From Erodium maritimum (taxonomy: Eukaryota > Streptophyta > Magnoliopsida > Geraniales > Geraniaceae): a DNA stretch of 64,000 nt. Of this stretch, positions 11,078-21,761 are shown in pieces. The position numbers and the translations under genes were made by a program. Location: the NCBI GenBank assembly GCA_963921825.1, contig OY997590.1, forward strand, positions 50,485,039 to 50,549,038, written 5' to 3'. The stretch's first letter is position 1. The number at the start of each line of letters is the position of its first letter. The notes under the pieces are model-generated. The model ran no database searches. It saw nothing but the letters and a program-made list of their open reading frames with translations, and was not told the origin of the DNA.

Positions 11078-11563
11078 ATGCCAATTCAATCTCCATGTAG
11101 TGTTGATGCATTGATAACTATAGATGTAAATAATGAGTGTATAGTTGTAGAAAATAGTTCACAAACTCTTGTTGAGCCAAATCTTCCCATAGTATGCATA
11201 GAGTTGGCTGACAGATATATTAGTTATCCAAGGGGTACTATGGAAGGTGCTCTCAAGAGGGGGGTTATGTTTGAATCTCCCATTGATTTTATTTTGCTAG
11301 ACATCGAGCATGATGTCGAAATTCCATTTAGTGTGGGAGATTCATTTTTAGATTCTAGCAAATCAATTCTTTATGTTCAACCTATACCGTTGACTTATAA
11401 ATTTAATGTTGAGCATAAAGTTTTTGATTCATTTGATAGTTCTCATTCCCCGTTTGTGAACTATTATTCTATTTCGGTAGATTCTTGTTGGCAGGTGCAT
11501 TTTCCAATTCATGGGACTCATATCCCTCCCAAGCCATGCCAAAATGAGTTTGATCATGATTAA
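11078..11563 (+). pseudogene. Degenerate Tat/Athila-like retropepsin region
   Basis: The 161-residue frame contains ELADRYISYPRGTMEGAL, then SPIDFILLDIEHDVEIPFSV and GDSFLDSSKSIL. This matches the C-terminal half of the aspartic protease in plant Tat/Athila polyproteins (LADR..YPRG....D, ...F.VLD.E.D.EIP...GRPFL). The catalytic DTG would lie upstream and is not present; GRPFL has become GDSFL. The rest of the frame (about 11390-11563) is unrecognised. Pol does not follow. A host gene is unlikely given the flanks. Family assignment rests on motif memory, not a search. Confidence 0.65.
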
Positions 11564-12149
11564 TCTTTTGAGGCAAGCTTGATGATACTAGCCTTGAGTT
11601 TGGAGTTCCCACAAAACTCAAGGAAGAGGTTTGTTTGTTACATTGTGTTCCTTCTCCCACCTTCACATCCACACTTGAAGAGGAGGATGCAATATAAATA
11701 TAAGATTTTTGGGAGGCCTCCTGATTGAGCCTCCTATCCGTCGAGCTAACGACGTTAAACAAATGCGCTAGTTTGGAGGCACCCTAACAATGGATGGAAA
11801 GTGGTAGCGGTTTAGTCACAGACCATGGCACCGAGCTTCTTAGAAGTTCTCATGGGCGATGATCTTTTTCATCCATCCATGCACGTTATGACTCCCACGG
11901 CATCTTACAAGTCGAGTAGCGGTTCTTCGAGGGGCAGTATCTCTTCCTTTCCTATTTTCAATTGTTTACCAATATTGTATTTCTTATATGCTATCTGGTG
12001 GGTGCTGAGCACCCGAATTGCTGTGCTGATAGACTAAGCATATAGGATTTCTTGACTTGTATGTTGCCTTACTTTGAGTGTGGGGTGTTTATTGTTATCA
12101 TCTATCGGGTGTATGTGTAAATATGTGTAAATTTATGTTTAGAGTCGCA
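11564..12149 (+). other. AthC 3' untranslated region, first part
   Basis: Non-coding. Holds the Tat/Athila post-pol block at about 11725-11790 and T-rich sequence after 11940. Ends at the CopA-2 target-site duplication (12150-12154). Confidence 0.6.
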
Positions 12150-12154
12150 CTGGG

Positions 12155-13842
12155 TGTTGGGTCTCGAGGTAGGGTTGGAGATGAACTAACTCGTAGCGGA
12201 AAATCAATGAAAACCAAGAGACGATTAAAACCATGAAACAACTAACAAAGAATGGATTCACAAGAGAAAAATTCAGCACTATATCTTACCTAAACAAGAA
12301 CAATGTGTAACGAATGATTGGCTTGAGTCTGTAAGATGCCTACGTATCCTCATGGGAATCAAAGCCACGTAGTTCTTCTCTTTGAGTACTCAAGAACACA
12401 AAATGGAGAATGGATCTTGCCTTGGCCGAAATTGGGGAGGGGAGGGAGAGAAAATTGTGTTTCCTATTCTTGTCTTGTGTTTGTTATGTTGAAAAAAGAA
12501 GACTTAAACATAACAAACTCCATCAACTTGTCAAACTAAAAGCATGAGACAAGTATGGTGTAAATAGGACAAGTATGGTGCTAAGTAAGGCTAGACAAGA
12601 TGGGGTTGGGTGGTGAATCACCAACACCTTAATCCTTATCTTACTTACTTAGTACTAATTAATCAAGACTTGATTTATTAGTTCCATGGGCCTTGGTTGC
12701 ATGGGCCTCTCATGGGCCTCTTGGAACATGGCCCGTGGCCATTCCCAACGAGGTCCCGTGATGCGCTCATCGCATCCAAGCCTTCCATACCAGAAATGTC
12801 CAACATTATCCGACGTGATCAATCCCAAGACTCCAAGCCTTGTCTCGATCTGTAATGTCCTATTCACTTACAGCCACATGACCCAAAACCCAGTTTTGGT
12901 CATGTCCCGAGACAACTCCCTTTTGGCCATTCTCCATAAATGTGTCAATGAGTTTCATCCTCCGGTGTGACCCTTTGGTCTATGCATGTCAATAGATCAA
13001 CGTAAAATCCCATTTTACTTGATCCTATATAAGTGGAAACTAACGAGACTTTAGTATTGCCTGACAATGCATAACGAATTGACCGTGTCGATTCTAACCC
13101 TTCTGTCGTCCCTGTCATTATCATTTTATCTCCGATATCCTGATTGAGATAAGGCATAGAACCGTCATCCTTATTATTCTCAATCACTGTTCCTTGATAT
13201 GTGAGATGACTGAATATATGATACCCAGTATCATGTGCATGGCCATGCTATTCTTTCAGTCACACTCGATCAAGCCGCCGCGAACCGATATCTTTCCCAT
13301 ACCGTAGTATGAGGAACAAATCCCTTAGCCGTCTTTCGGGTCACTCATGCAGTCCGTTCCCAAGCCAATCCCATCCCTTATAGAAGCCCTGTTACGGACA
13401 ACGTTAGGCTCAGGTCAAACTCAGTTGTTTACTGCATAGCGGTCACTAAGAGTCCTTGGTCTAAGGATACTTGAGAAGCTACGACAATGAATATGTTCAC
13501 GATTTGATTTATGGCACATATTCATGTCGGGTCATCCAATATCATGTCCCACATGATATCTATGATCAGACTCTGGAATCCCATTACAATGACCAACAGA
13601 ACGTAAGCCATAAATAGGCATCTTTCATACTAGTCGCTTCCAGTGAAGCTCTGTTGACTAGGGACCCATCGAGTGTGATCTATCTCGATCTATGGTTCTA
13701 TTCACATTGTGGGCATAGATCAAAGCATACATCGATATATTACTCCAACACATAATTAATATAAAGCCGCTTTAATTTTATTGCTAACGATGATATATAC
13801 ATTTGGACATTTAGGATTGAACTACGGGCATTAAGACTAACA
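12155..13842 (-). mobile_element. CopA-2: solo LTR
   Basis: A complete 1688-bp CopA LTR (TGTTGGGTCTC to AAGACTAACA) with a perfect 5-bp target duplication, CTGGG, at 12150-12154 and 13843-13847. With no internal region and AthC continuing on both sides, it is the product of recombination between the LTRs of a full element. It differs from CopA-1 at scattered sites (for example GAACTAACTCGTAGCGG near 12183). Confidence 0.95.
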
Positions 13843-13847
13843 CTGGG

Positions 13848-15188
13848 GACAGTTCTTAGGTTTAAAGTGTGGGGTGGGATGTTTTGCATTTATATGTTTG
13901 CATTCTATGTTGCACTTCATGCATTTTTGGTGATTTTTTATGGGTCTTTATTTTGTATGTAAACCTTAGATGTCCAATTTAAGCAAACATGAGTGAGATG
14001 GGAGTAGATCTTTCATTATTGAGGATTGTTTGGATGATTTACTGTTTGTAGTATTAATGAGTTGTATTTGTGTTTCGGCTATATTGCTTAATGGGTGCAA
14101 GATGATTTTGTTATGATAGATGCCATAGACACGAAAAGGAGGTCACACCAAGTGTTAGTTGTGGTTAGGTTTCAATGCTTTTTATTGTTGCATGCCTGAT
14201 TCTATCTTGATTTATGTATATGGTGGGACTAGTTAAGAGAAACTAGTCTTATTTCACTTGTTGCATGTAGAGGAGGTTAAGGCCACATGCTTGTTTTTTT
14301 GGGATCAAACTATGTGTTGTGGTAGATTAAAAATCTAGTCGAGTTCAAGTGGTTAGTCCTATTGTGCGTTTGTGGTACCAATTTTCCAAAACCACACACA
14401 CTGTGCATGGGAGATTAAGTATAGGTCCGGGGGAAAGGAGATCCAATAAAGTATGTGTATTAACAAAGGCTTGAGGGGCTGCGGCGGATCGCTGTGCAGA
14501 AGGAGATCCTCATGTCCCGAGTTAATCATAAGGTAATAAAAGGTGAACCCCCATCCTATCTTAGTGATCCAAAGTTTTTACACGTAATCGAAAAAACCAA
14601 GCATAAATTTGATCTACCACTTGACTCGTAAAGGAACTGGATGGGTTTACCACTCGCATGGTCCCAAGGAAACGTAATTGCATGACAACATCCACTCATA
14701 AGATTTGTGAATAAGATTACGTTATGCTCTTGATTTGTACTATGGTATGTAGAACCGAGAGAGCAAAGGGCTAAATGACAATAGTTAGGCTTGAAATATT
14801 TCTAGCTATTGCACTTCATCTTGTAATTCACAACACATACACTCTTAATCTACAACATGTAAAAATCGGTTGGTGAAAAGTACAAAAGAATGATGAAAGA
14901 TCTTATTCCTTATGCATGCTCTAGGTCAAGTTGCCGATAAAATCCAAGTGTAAGCACATACCTTTTTTTTAGTCTTAGATTTTTGGTCTTTAATTTGCTT
15001 GTGCATTTGCACGAGAATTTTTTGTCTAGTTGAGTCAGCATATGTATATTTACCACTTTCAATAATCCCGAGTCTTCAAGCTCCGCCTACGGAGATACTA
15101 TTGTTGGTTTTATCTTGGCATTTATCTTAGTTAGGTTATATTTATTTATGTTTAGTTTTCTCAGGACGAGAAAAGTCTAAGTGTGGGG
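13848..15188 (+). other. AthC 3' untranslated region, second part
   Basis: Resumes with GGACAGTTCTTAGG and an early TTTAAAGTGTGGGGTGGGA tract, typical of the region between Tat/Athila pol and the 3' LTR. No coding frame. The polypurine tract is at the end (AAGTGTGGGG, about 15179-15188). Confidence 0.65.
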
Positions 15189-16990
15189 TGTTGATGCGGG
15201 TGCATTTTAACACATACAAGAGACACATTATATCGATTTATATAGGCTTTTGGTCCCGATTTTCTATCATATATTTATATTTATTATAAATAATTGTTTT
15301 TCTCAGTGTGTTTGGTGTTTGATGGGAAACCGACACATTTTGGGTGTTTCATACAAGTGGATCGTCAAGGTGGTGTCTTTTGTTCGCTTCAAAATATATG
15401 CATGACTAGTCTTGTTTTGTAGGTATTAATAAGATAAATATTTTGGCGAAAGAACGAGATGAATCAGAGTTTAAACGAAGCCGGAGAGAGAAAAATAGTA
15501 GAAAAGGCGCAAAAATGGAGCAGCCCATTAGAGACTAACGCGTGGCGCCGTCAGCCCAGTCGCCAGAGCTCTTAGAGCTCGCCACGTGTCACCGCCGCAG
15601 CCGCCATATTACTTGCGTGCGACACGTGGTCCGACCCAGCCGCTACTCTCCTCAGCATTTGACACGTGTCCCTGCCAACCGCCACTGCCCCTGGTGCCGA
15701 CACTTGTCCAGTAGCTCTCCTCTGCCCTCGCGACACATATCCTACGCCAGCTCTACTCTCTCTCCCTGGCGCGTGTCCACAGTGATGTCCTATTCCCTTC
15801 CATTTTGTTGCGCCGCACTTGGATACATTGGATCATCTTCTCCATTTTTACTACAAAGCACCATTTTTTACAAAGAACAACATAGAGGGAGAGAAACACA
15901 CGGACTAAAGCACCATTTTTGTACATATTTTCTTTTTTTGTTTTCAAATAGAATTTTAGAGAGTTCATTACTCTTGAATTATTTGGTGAGAATAAATATA
16001 TTTTGTAGGTAGAGAACCAATTTGGGATTTCTTTGAGTAGAGATTGTTGGAGATAAGCTCTAATTTTTAGCTACACAAAGGATTTTCTTTGGTGGATTTA
16101 CAAGAGCATAAAGAGAGATCGAAGAAGAGGAAGAGCAAGCTTTGGACGACTAATTCGGTGATTGTATCTCAACTTTCATCTTGATTATGAGTTTAATTGT
16201 TTGCTTCTTTTCATCCTTGCATTTTCTCCCCATGAACACCTAAACCCCCAATTTCTAGGGTTATGGGGGATTAGAGTAAGTATTTCTATAAATTGAATGC
16301 TTCGATTGCGGTGCTTGTTGATTTGCTTTAGTTTCTATGATTGATTTGTGCGTAATGTTTTACCTCCCGTGTAGGCTTGGTGATTGTTTCGAATTAGGAT
16401 CTGTCACTTGGAAGAGGAGGATTCTAATTAAGTCAAAAATCGATCATAGGTTGGATTTAAAATCTTAGCTAGAACTAGTGGGGTTAATACAATTGCAATA
16501 GCCATAGACTTGTTTTGTCGAAAGCTAGAAGATGTCATAAATCTTAACGTTCTGCGTCTTCCTACATAGAGAGTCGAAAGAACTCGGTGGTTAGATTCCA
16601 TTAGGGTCCGAATCGTTCGAAAGAAGTTAGGACTAGAGTCGAGATAACTCGTTGCCTCTAAAATAAGTCGACATCGCAACAATCGAACATGTTCAATTTT
16701 ATGGAATGAACTCGATGAACCCATGCCCTTGATTTCTCTTCACTTGATTCAAGATAAAAAAACTTTCTATTAAATTCTATATTTTCTTTTTTGACGTTGT
16801 AGGTTTATTTTTAAAACTAAAAACTATATTTTTTACCGAAACAGCTTAGCTACGAACTTTAAATAGCAAGTGATTGTCTATTGCTCTCTTGGGCTCGATA
16901 TCCCGAAATTTACTTCCGGTTACTACTTGGCGACCGGTACACCTGCCGTGTCCTATTTTTGCGTTTAAACCCGCAGGAGGAAACAAGTTT
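15189..16990 (+). repeat. AthC LTR (3', end truncated)
   Basis: Starts TGTTGATGCGGGTGC after the purine tract. It contains the recognisable plant Tat/Athila LTR segments CCTAAACCCCCAATTTCTAG (about 16240) and TACTTGGCGACCGGTACACC (about 16924). The expected CAACA end is missing where CopA-3 pol begins at about 16994. The right boundary is uncertain by roughly 20 bp. Confidence 0.7.
15580..15775 (+). promoter_or_regulatory. Cluster of G-box/ABRE-like motifs in the AthC LTR
   Basis: CACGTG occurs at about 15583 (GCCACGTGTC), 15623 (GACACGTGGT) and 15663 (GACACGTGTC), spaced about 40 bp, with related GACACTTGTCC (about 15698) and GCGCGTGTCC (about 15769). The cluster is in a GC-rich block of the presumed U3. 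CACGTG is the binding core for plant bZIP and bHLH factors; use as an LTR enhancer is inference. Confidence 0.5.
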
Positions 16991-16993
16991 TAT

Positions 16994-17250
16994 GGGTTAG
17001 TGGGAGCAAGATTGCCTTTATGCTGCTTATTGGAAACGACATCCCAACCTTGCACGAGACTGCTTGTATGAGACTGGAAGCTTGGTTCAGGAAGTGTTTC
17101 TCAATAAAGGACTTAGGCGATGCTGCTTATATCTTAGGGATTAAGATATATAGAGATCGCACCAAGAGGGTCATGGGTTTAAGTCAGAGCACCTATGCAA
17201 ACAAGGCATTGAGTAGGTTTTCAATGCTCGATTCAAAGAAAGGACTTTAA
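16994..17250 (+). pseudogene. CopA-3 reverse transcriptase C-terminal remnant
   Basis: Encodes a short SGSKIAF-like lead-in, then LLIGNDIPTLHET, LEAWFRKCFSIKDLGDAAYIL, RTKRVMGLSQSTYANKALSR and MLDSKKGL, the thumb-side end of copia RT. The YVDD box upstream of LLIGND is missing, as in CopA-1 and CopA-6; the join lies about 17016-17032. A short insertion (ACMRLE) separates HET from AW. Stops follow. Confidence 0.85.
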
Positions 17251-17399
17251 ACCACTCATCATGGCACTCATCTCAGCAAGAATTAATGTCCTAAGAATCA
17301 ATAAAGGACTTAGGCGATGAGAATCTCATGCGCCTAGGGGCAGGATGTATCATATATGCCATGATATGTACCAGACCGGGCGTCTCGTATGACTTAAGT

Positions 17400-17751
17400 T
17401 GTACCAGCAAACATCAGTCTAACCCTAAGGGAAGATGATGTTGAATTAGTCGTCAAAGGATATGTAGATGCTAGTTCCCAAACAAATCCTGATGACTTTA
17501 GAAGTCATTCAGGATATGTGTTTACGTTGAATGACGGGGCTTTAACTGGGAGAGCGTAAAGAAATATATTGTCGCTAATTCTACGATAGAGGTCGAGTAC
17601 ATGGTTGTTGCAGAGGCAACTAAGAAGGCTATGTGGATTTGGAAATTCACGGCAGGTTTGGGTGTAACTAAAAATCTATCTAGCTCAGTGACTCTATTTT
17701 GCGACAACACAAGGGCCATTGCGCAACCTAAAAGCCCAGATAGCATAACAA
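17400..17751 (+). pseudogene. CopA-3 RNase H remnant, first part
   Basis: 17601-17750 has ATKKAMWIWKFTAGLGVTKN and CDNTRAIAQPK, the same domain as in CopA-1. It is interrupted by the Pack-MULE target duplication ATCTAAAAA; the gene resumes after 18955 with TTTACTATGGCGTATCCACC, corresponding to the GYHLI..IL segment of CopA-8, and continues in broken frames to about 19130. Confidence 0.8.
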
Positions 17752-17760
17752 ATCTAAAAA

Positions 17761-18064
17761 GGGATAAATGCCGTTCCCAACCCTCAACTATTCGTCAAAA
17801 TCATATCCTAACCACACCTGACCTTTTGTTTCAATTCCTATCCATGACTTGCGATTTTTTTTTTAAAAAAAACTAAAAATTTCTGTTTATTTTGACCGAA
17901 CAATTACATTGACATTAGGAAATATCAATATTTCCCTTGAGTCAACTATTCGTCAAAATCATATCCTAATCCCCTCCGGCCTTTTGTTTCAATTCCTATC
18001 CATGACTTTTGATTTTTTTTAAACTAACAAAATACTATTTATTTTGATGCAACAATTACATTGA
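17761..18064 (+). repeat. Left terminal inverted repeat of the Pack-MULE
   Basis: About 304 bp, starting GGGATAAATGCCGTTCCC. It is itself made of two related ~170-bp halves: CAACTATTCGTCAAAATCAT occurs near 17787 and again near 17943, and CAATTACATTGACAT near 17903 and 18051. It pairs with 18645-18946. Confidence 0.85.
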
Positions 18065-18065
18065 C

Positions 18066-18146
18066 ATGGCGATTCTACTCCTCCTTCTCATCCATGGCGT
18101 CCACTCGTTCTACCTCTCCGGCGTCGCTCCCGAGGACTTACAAAAG
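18066..18146 (+). pseudogene. Captured exon 1 fragment of a TM9SF (EMP70/TMN) gene
   Basis: 27 codons from an ATG: a short hydrophobic signal peptide (AILLLLLIHGVHS) and then FYLSGVAPEDLQK. Plant transmembrane-9 superfamily proteins start their mature lumenal domain FYLPGVAP.DFQKGD after a signal peptide, so the match is in the right position and order. Immediately after the AAG codon comes GT (18147-18148) and T-rich sequence, as expected for exon 1 and the start of intron 1. The frame runs on to a stop at 18257 through the presumed intron. TM9SF proteins act in Golgi/endosome sorting; this fragment has at most a secretion signal and no transmembrane domain. I inferred homology from memory of the family, without a search. 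Confidence 0.7.
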
Positions 18147-18644
18147 GTCTGCTCTCTCATATTCTATTCACTTCGATCTAGATTCGTTTCGTCGATCTCA
18201 AATGCGGGTGGAAATTTCTTTGAATTTGATTTCCTCAATGAGAAGCTTATTGAATAAAGTGTAATGGTGTTGTATATTGAGAAAGCAAGTATACGAACCA
18301 CTTCTAGAATTGTCTTGATTGATCATGGATCAATCTATGATCTAGGAGGTCTCTTGATGTATCCATAGAACTATCTAAATCATTCTTCTAAGCACACCAT
18401 TATATAACATAGTTTACTTTCATGTCCAATTATACTCGTGCAATCTTTCTCTCTCTATATCTCATGGTCGTATGTGAGTCAGTCTAGGAAACAATTGACG
18501 AGGAGAGTGGAGCGAGAAATTGGACAAGAAAAAAAGACACCAATAAATATTATTACACAATGCATAGGTTTGCAAGGAAGGATAGGAGGGTAATATTGGT
18601 ATTAAGTTAGAAAAATGAAGCTACATGTTGTGCACACGGGGCTT
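18147..18644 (+). other. Remaining Pack-MULE cargo, unrecognised
   Basis: About 500 bp with an intron-like T-rich start, then AT-rich sequence with no frame. It includes an 8-bp-arm palindrome, GATTGATCATGGATCAATC, near 18320. It may hold more of the captured intron or a second captured piece; nothing is identifiable by eye. Confidence 0.4.
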
Positions 18645-18946
18645 AATGTAATTGAACCGTAAAAATAAACATTAACTATTAGTTTTTAGAAAAAAAATCG
18701 AAAGTCATGGATGGGAATTGAAAGAAAAGGTCGGAGGGGGGTTAGGATATGATTTTGAGGAATAGTTGACTCTAGGGAAATATTGACATTTCCTAATGTC
18801 AATGTAACTGTTCTATCAAAATAAACAGAAATTGTTAGTTTTTTTAAAAATTTCGAAAGTCAGGGATAGGAATTGAAACAAAAGGTCAGGTGGGGTTAGG
18901 ATATGATTTTGACGAATAGTTGGTGGTTAGGAATGACATTTATCCC
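18645..18946 (-). repeat. Right terminal inverted repeat of the Pack-MULE
   Basis: About 302 bp. Its reverse complement begins GGGATAAATGTCATTCC and follows the left repeat through both of its halves, with scattered mismatches and small indels. Confidence 0.85.
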
Positions 18947-19144
18947 ATCTAAAAATTTACTATGGCGTATCCACCTCATTGGAGAAATACTGAACTGAGG
19001 TGTAGTGAAGATACCCTATACTGCAACTGATGATAACATAGTCAATCCGTTGACTTAGGCACTCTAACTCCTAGATCATGTTAGACGTGTAAAGCCAATG
19101 GGAATATATTGGAACTTAGATTGGAACTAACTCAAGTGGGAGAT

Positions 19145-20862
19145 TGTTAGTCTTAGTTCCCGTAGTCAAATCGTAAATTTCCAAATGTAAATATCATCGT
19201 TAGCAATAAAATTAAAGCGGTTTTGTATTACTTATGTGTTGAAGTAATATATCGATGTGTGTTCTGAACGCACATACCGATGTGCGTTCTGTTCTGATCA
19301 AATAGAACCATATATCGAGATAGATCATACTCGATGGGTCCCTAGTCAACAAAGCTTCACTAGAAGCGACTAGTATGAAAGATTGCTATATATGCCTTAA
19401 GTTCTGTTAGTCATTGGAATGAGATTCCGAAGTCTGATCATAGATATCATGTGGGACATGATATTGGAAGACCCGACATGAATATGTGTCATATATCAAG
19501 TCATGAACATATTCATTGTCGTAACTTGTCATGCATCCTTAGACCGAGGAGTCTTTGTGATTACTATGCAGTAAACAATAGAGTTTGACCTGAACCCAAC
19601 GTTGCATGTGACCGTGTTTCCATAACGGCCAGGACTGGCTTGGGGACGGACTTCATGAGTGAAACGAAAGACGTCTAAGGGATTTATCCCTCATACTGCG
19701 GTATGGGAAAGATATCAGCTCTCGGCCGCTTGATCGACAGTGACTGAAAGAATAGCTTGTTCATGCACATGATACTAGGTATCATATATTTAGTCATCTC
19801 ACATATCAACGAAAAGTGATTGAGAATAATAAAGGTGACGACTCTATGCCTTATCTTAATCAGGATATCGGTGATAAAAAGATAATGATAAGGACGGCGA
19901 AAATGTTAGAATCGACAGGGTTGATTCGTTATGCAGTGTTAGGCATTACTAAAGTCTTTTTAGTTGCCACTTATATAGGATCAAGTAAAATGGGATTTTA
20001 CGTTGATCTATTGATATGCATAAATCTAAGGGTCACACCGGAGGATGAAACTCATTGCACATTTACATTTATGGAGAATGGCCAAAAGGGAGTTGTCTTA
20101 GGCATGACCAAAACTGGGTTTTGGGTCATGTGCCCGTAAGTGAATAGGACTTTACGGATCGAGACAAGGCTTAGAGTCTTACGATTGATCGCGTCGGATA
20201 ATGTTGGTCATTTCTGGTATGGAATGCTTGGAGGCGATGAGCGAATCACGAGACCTCGTTGGAAATGGTCACGGGCCATGTTCCAAGAGGCACATGAAAG
20301 GCCCATGCAACCAAGGCCCATGCAACTAATTAATCAAGTCTTGATTAAGTAGTACTAAGTAAGCAAGAAAAGGATTAAGGTGTTTGTGATTCACCACCTA
20401 ACCTCATCTTGTCTAGCCATACTTAGCACCATACTTGTCTAATTTATACCTTACATGTCACCATACTTGTCCCATGGTTTTATTTAGACAAGTTGACGGG
20501 GTTTGTTATGTTTAAGTCATCTTTTCTCAACATAACAAACACAAGACAAGAATACGAAACACAACTTCACTCCCTCTTCCCCACAATTTCGGCCAAGGCT
20601 TCTCTCAACCTCCATTTTGTGTTCTTCAGTCCTCAAAGAGAAGAACTATGTGACTTTGATTCCCATGTGGATACGTAGGCGTCTTGGAGAGTCAAGCCAA
20701 ATCATTCTTTACCCCGTGTTCTTGATTTGGTAAGAAATGCTGAATTTTTCCTGTTGTGTATCTAGTCTTTGGTAGCATGATTCAAGGTTTTAATGGTCTC
20801 TTTTTGTTATTGGTATTCCACTGCGAGTTGGTTCATCTCCAACCCTACCTCGAGACCCAACA
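19145..20862 (+). repeat. CopA-3 3' LTR
   Basis: 1718 bp, TGTTAGTCTTAGTTCCCG to GAGACCCAACA, preceded by AAGTGGGAGAT. More diverged than the LTRs of CopA-1; it contains an extra direct duplication near 19255-19290 (GATGTGTGTTCTGAAC, GATGTGCGTTCTGTTC). Confidence 0.9.
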
Positions 20863-21760
20863 TTTATTTCCAAAGACGTCAGTGGGAGGACTGTACATCT
20901 AGAGGAAGTTCAAGATGGTACATATCCATCTGAGGAGCTTGAAGTGGTTGTTGAGCAGGAACCGGTTCCTGTAGCAATTCTTGAAGGTCCAAGGCGATAT
21001 GGAACGATCAGTCGTCCAACTCTGAGATATGGTTATTTTGTGTGTGGAGGAGACGGTGAGCTAATGGTAGATCATGAGGATCCAACCAACTTTCAAGAAG
21101 CCGTGGATGGGCCCAACTCTTAGTTATGGCTGGGAGCCATGAAGGAGCAAATGCAGTCCATGTGGCAACCAAATCTGAGAACTTGTTGATCCCATCGATA
21201 GTATGAGGACCATTGGTTGCAAATGGATCTTTAAGGTGAAAATGGACATGGATGGCAGACCTCAAACCTATAGAGCCCGACTGGTTGCGAAAGGTTATAG
21301 GCAGATCCAAGAGATTGGCAATGAGGAAACCTTCTAACCAGTGGCTATGGTCAAATCGATCCGAATTCTTCTTGCCATGGTTGCGTACTACAATTATGAG
21401 ATATGGAAAATGGATGTCAAAACCGCTTTCTTAAATGGAAGTTTATCAAAGGACGTCTATATCTCTCAACCCGAAGGTTTGTTCGATCCGAAGAATAAAG
21501 GAAAGATATGCAAGCTGTTGAAATCCATATATTGATTAAGATAGGCTTCTCGGAGTTGGAATCTTTGTTTTGATGAAGTAGTAATTGGATTTTGCTTTAT
21601 CCAGTACGAAGATGAGCCTTGGTTTACAACAAGGCAGTGGGAGTAAGATTACCTTTTCGGTATTGTATGTCGATGACATACTACTCATCGGAAACGACAT
21701 CCCAACCTTGCACGAGACTAAGGCTTGGTTTGGGAAGTGTTTCTCGATAGAGGACCTAGG
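20863..21760 (+). pseudogene. CopA-4 first pol fragment, YVDD retained
   Basis: Integrase extension (LEEVQDGTYPSEELE-like), then ELMVDHEDPTNFQEAVDGPN, KWIFKVKMDMDGRP, SIRILLAMVAY, MDVKTAFLNGSLSKDVYISQ, KLLKSIY and VLYVDDILLIGNDIPTLHET (YVDD at 21666-21677), ending KCFSIEDLG. Several frameshifts and stops break it. The YVDD box shows that this piece is not from the deleted sublineage. It stops at GGCATGAGGGAGG, where an upstream RT segment begins again. Confidence 0.88.
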
Positions 21761-21761
21761 C

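Larger units (their letters stand above)
10967..16990 (+). mobile_element. AthC: partial Tat/Athila-like Ty3/gypsy element
   Basis: In order: a degenerate protease-like frame (11078-11563), the post-pol motif ACGTTAAACAAATGCGCTAG then GGAGGCACCCTAA at about 11745-11790, a long 3' untranslated region, a purine tract with TAAGTGTGGGG at about 15178, and an LTR starting TGTTGATGCGGG. The GGAGGCA(A)CCC block, the AAGTGTGGGG tract and the LTR end with TACTTGGCGACCGGTACACC are hallmarks of plant Tat/Athila elements. RT, RNase H and integrase are deleted. CopA-2 interrupts it at 12155-13842. Confidence 0.75.
17761..18946 (+). mobile_element. Pack-MULE carrying a TM9SF/EMP70-like exon 1
   Basis: A 1186-bp element bounded by ~300-bp inverted repeats starting GGGATAAATG and flanked by a perfect 9-bp duplication, ATCTAAAAA (17752-17760 and 18947-18955). 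Long terminal inverted repeats plus a 9-bp duplication define Mutator-like elements. The interior (about 18065-18644) has no transposase but holds an 81-bp open segment resembling a host exon followed by a GT donor, the definition of a Pack-MULE. It sits in the RNase H of CopA-3; other CopA copies show the uninterrupted site. Confidence 0.88.
16994..20862 (+). mobile_element. CopA-3: 5'-truncated copia element with 3' LTR
   Basis: It begins inside reverse transcriptase, continues through RNase H and ends with a polypurine tract (19133-19144) and LTR (19145-20862). The RNase H portion is split by the Pack-MULE at 17761-18946. No 5' half or TSD is visible; the left neighbour is the truncated AthC LTR and the right neighbour is pol of CopA-4. 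Such junctions suggest deletion or ectopic recombination. Confidence 0.85.

Noticed and set aside
16428..16724. 98-codon minus-strand frame
   Set aside because: Lies in the AthC LTR in a stretch typical of Tat/Athila LTRs, without recognisable domains.
18061..18264. 67-codon frame overlapping the TM9SF-like frame in another phase
   Set aside because: The 18066 frame has a signal peptide, family motif and splice-site position; the 18061 frame has none.
18310..18335. Palindrome GATTGATC ATG GATCAATC as a terminator
   Set aside because: Short arms in AT-rich DNA; no transcription context, and intrinsic terminators do not apply to plant nuclear genes.
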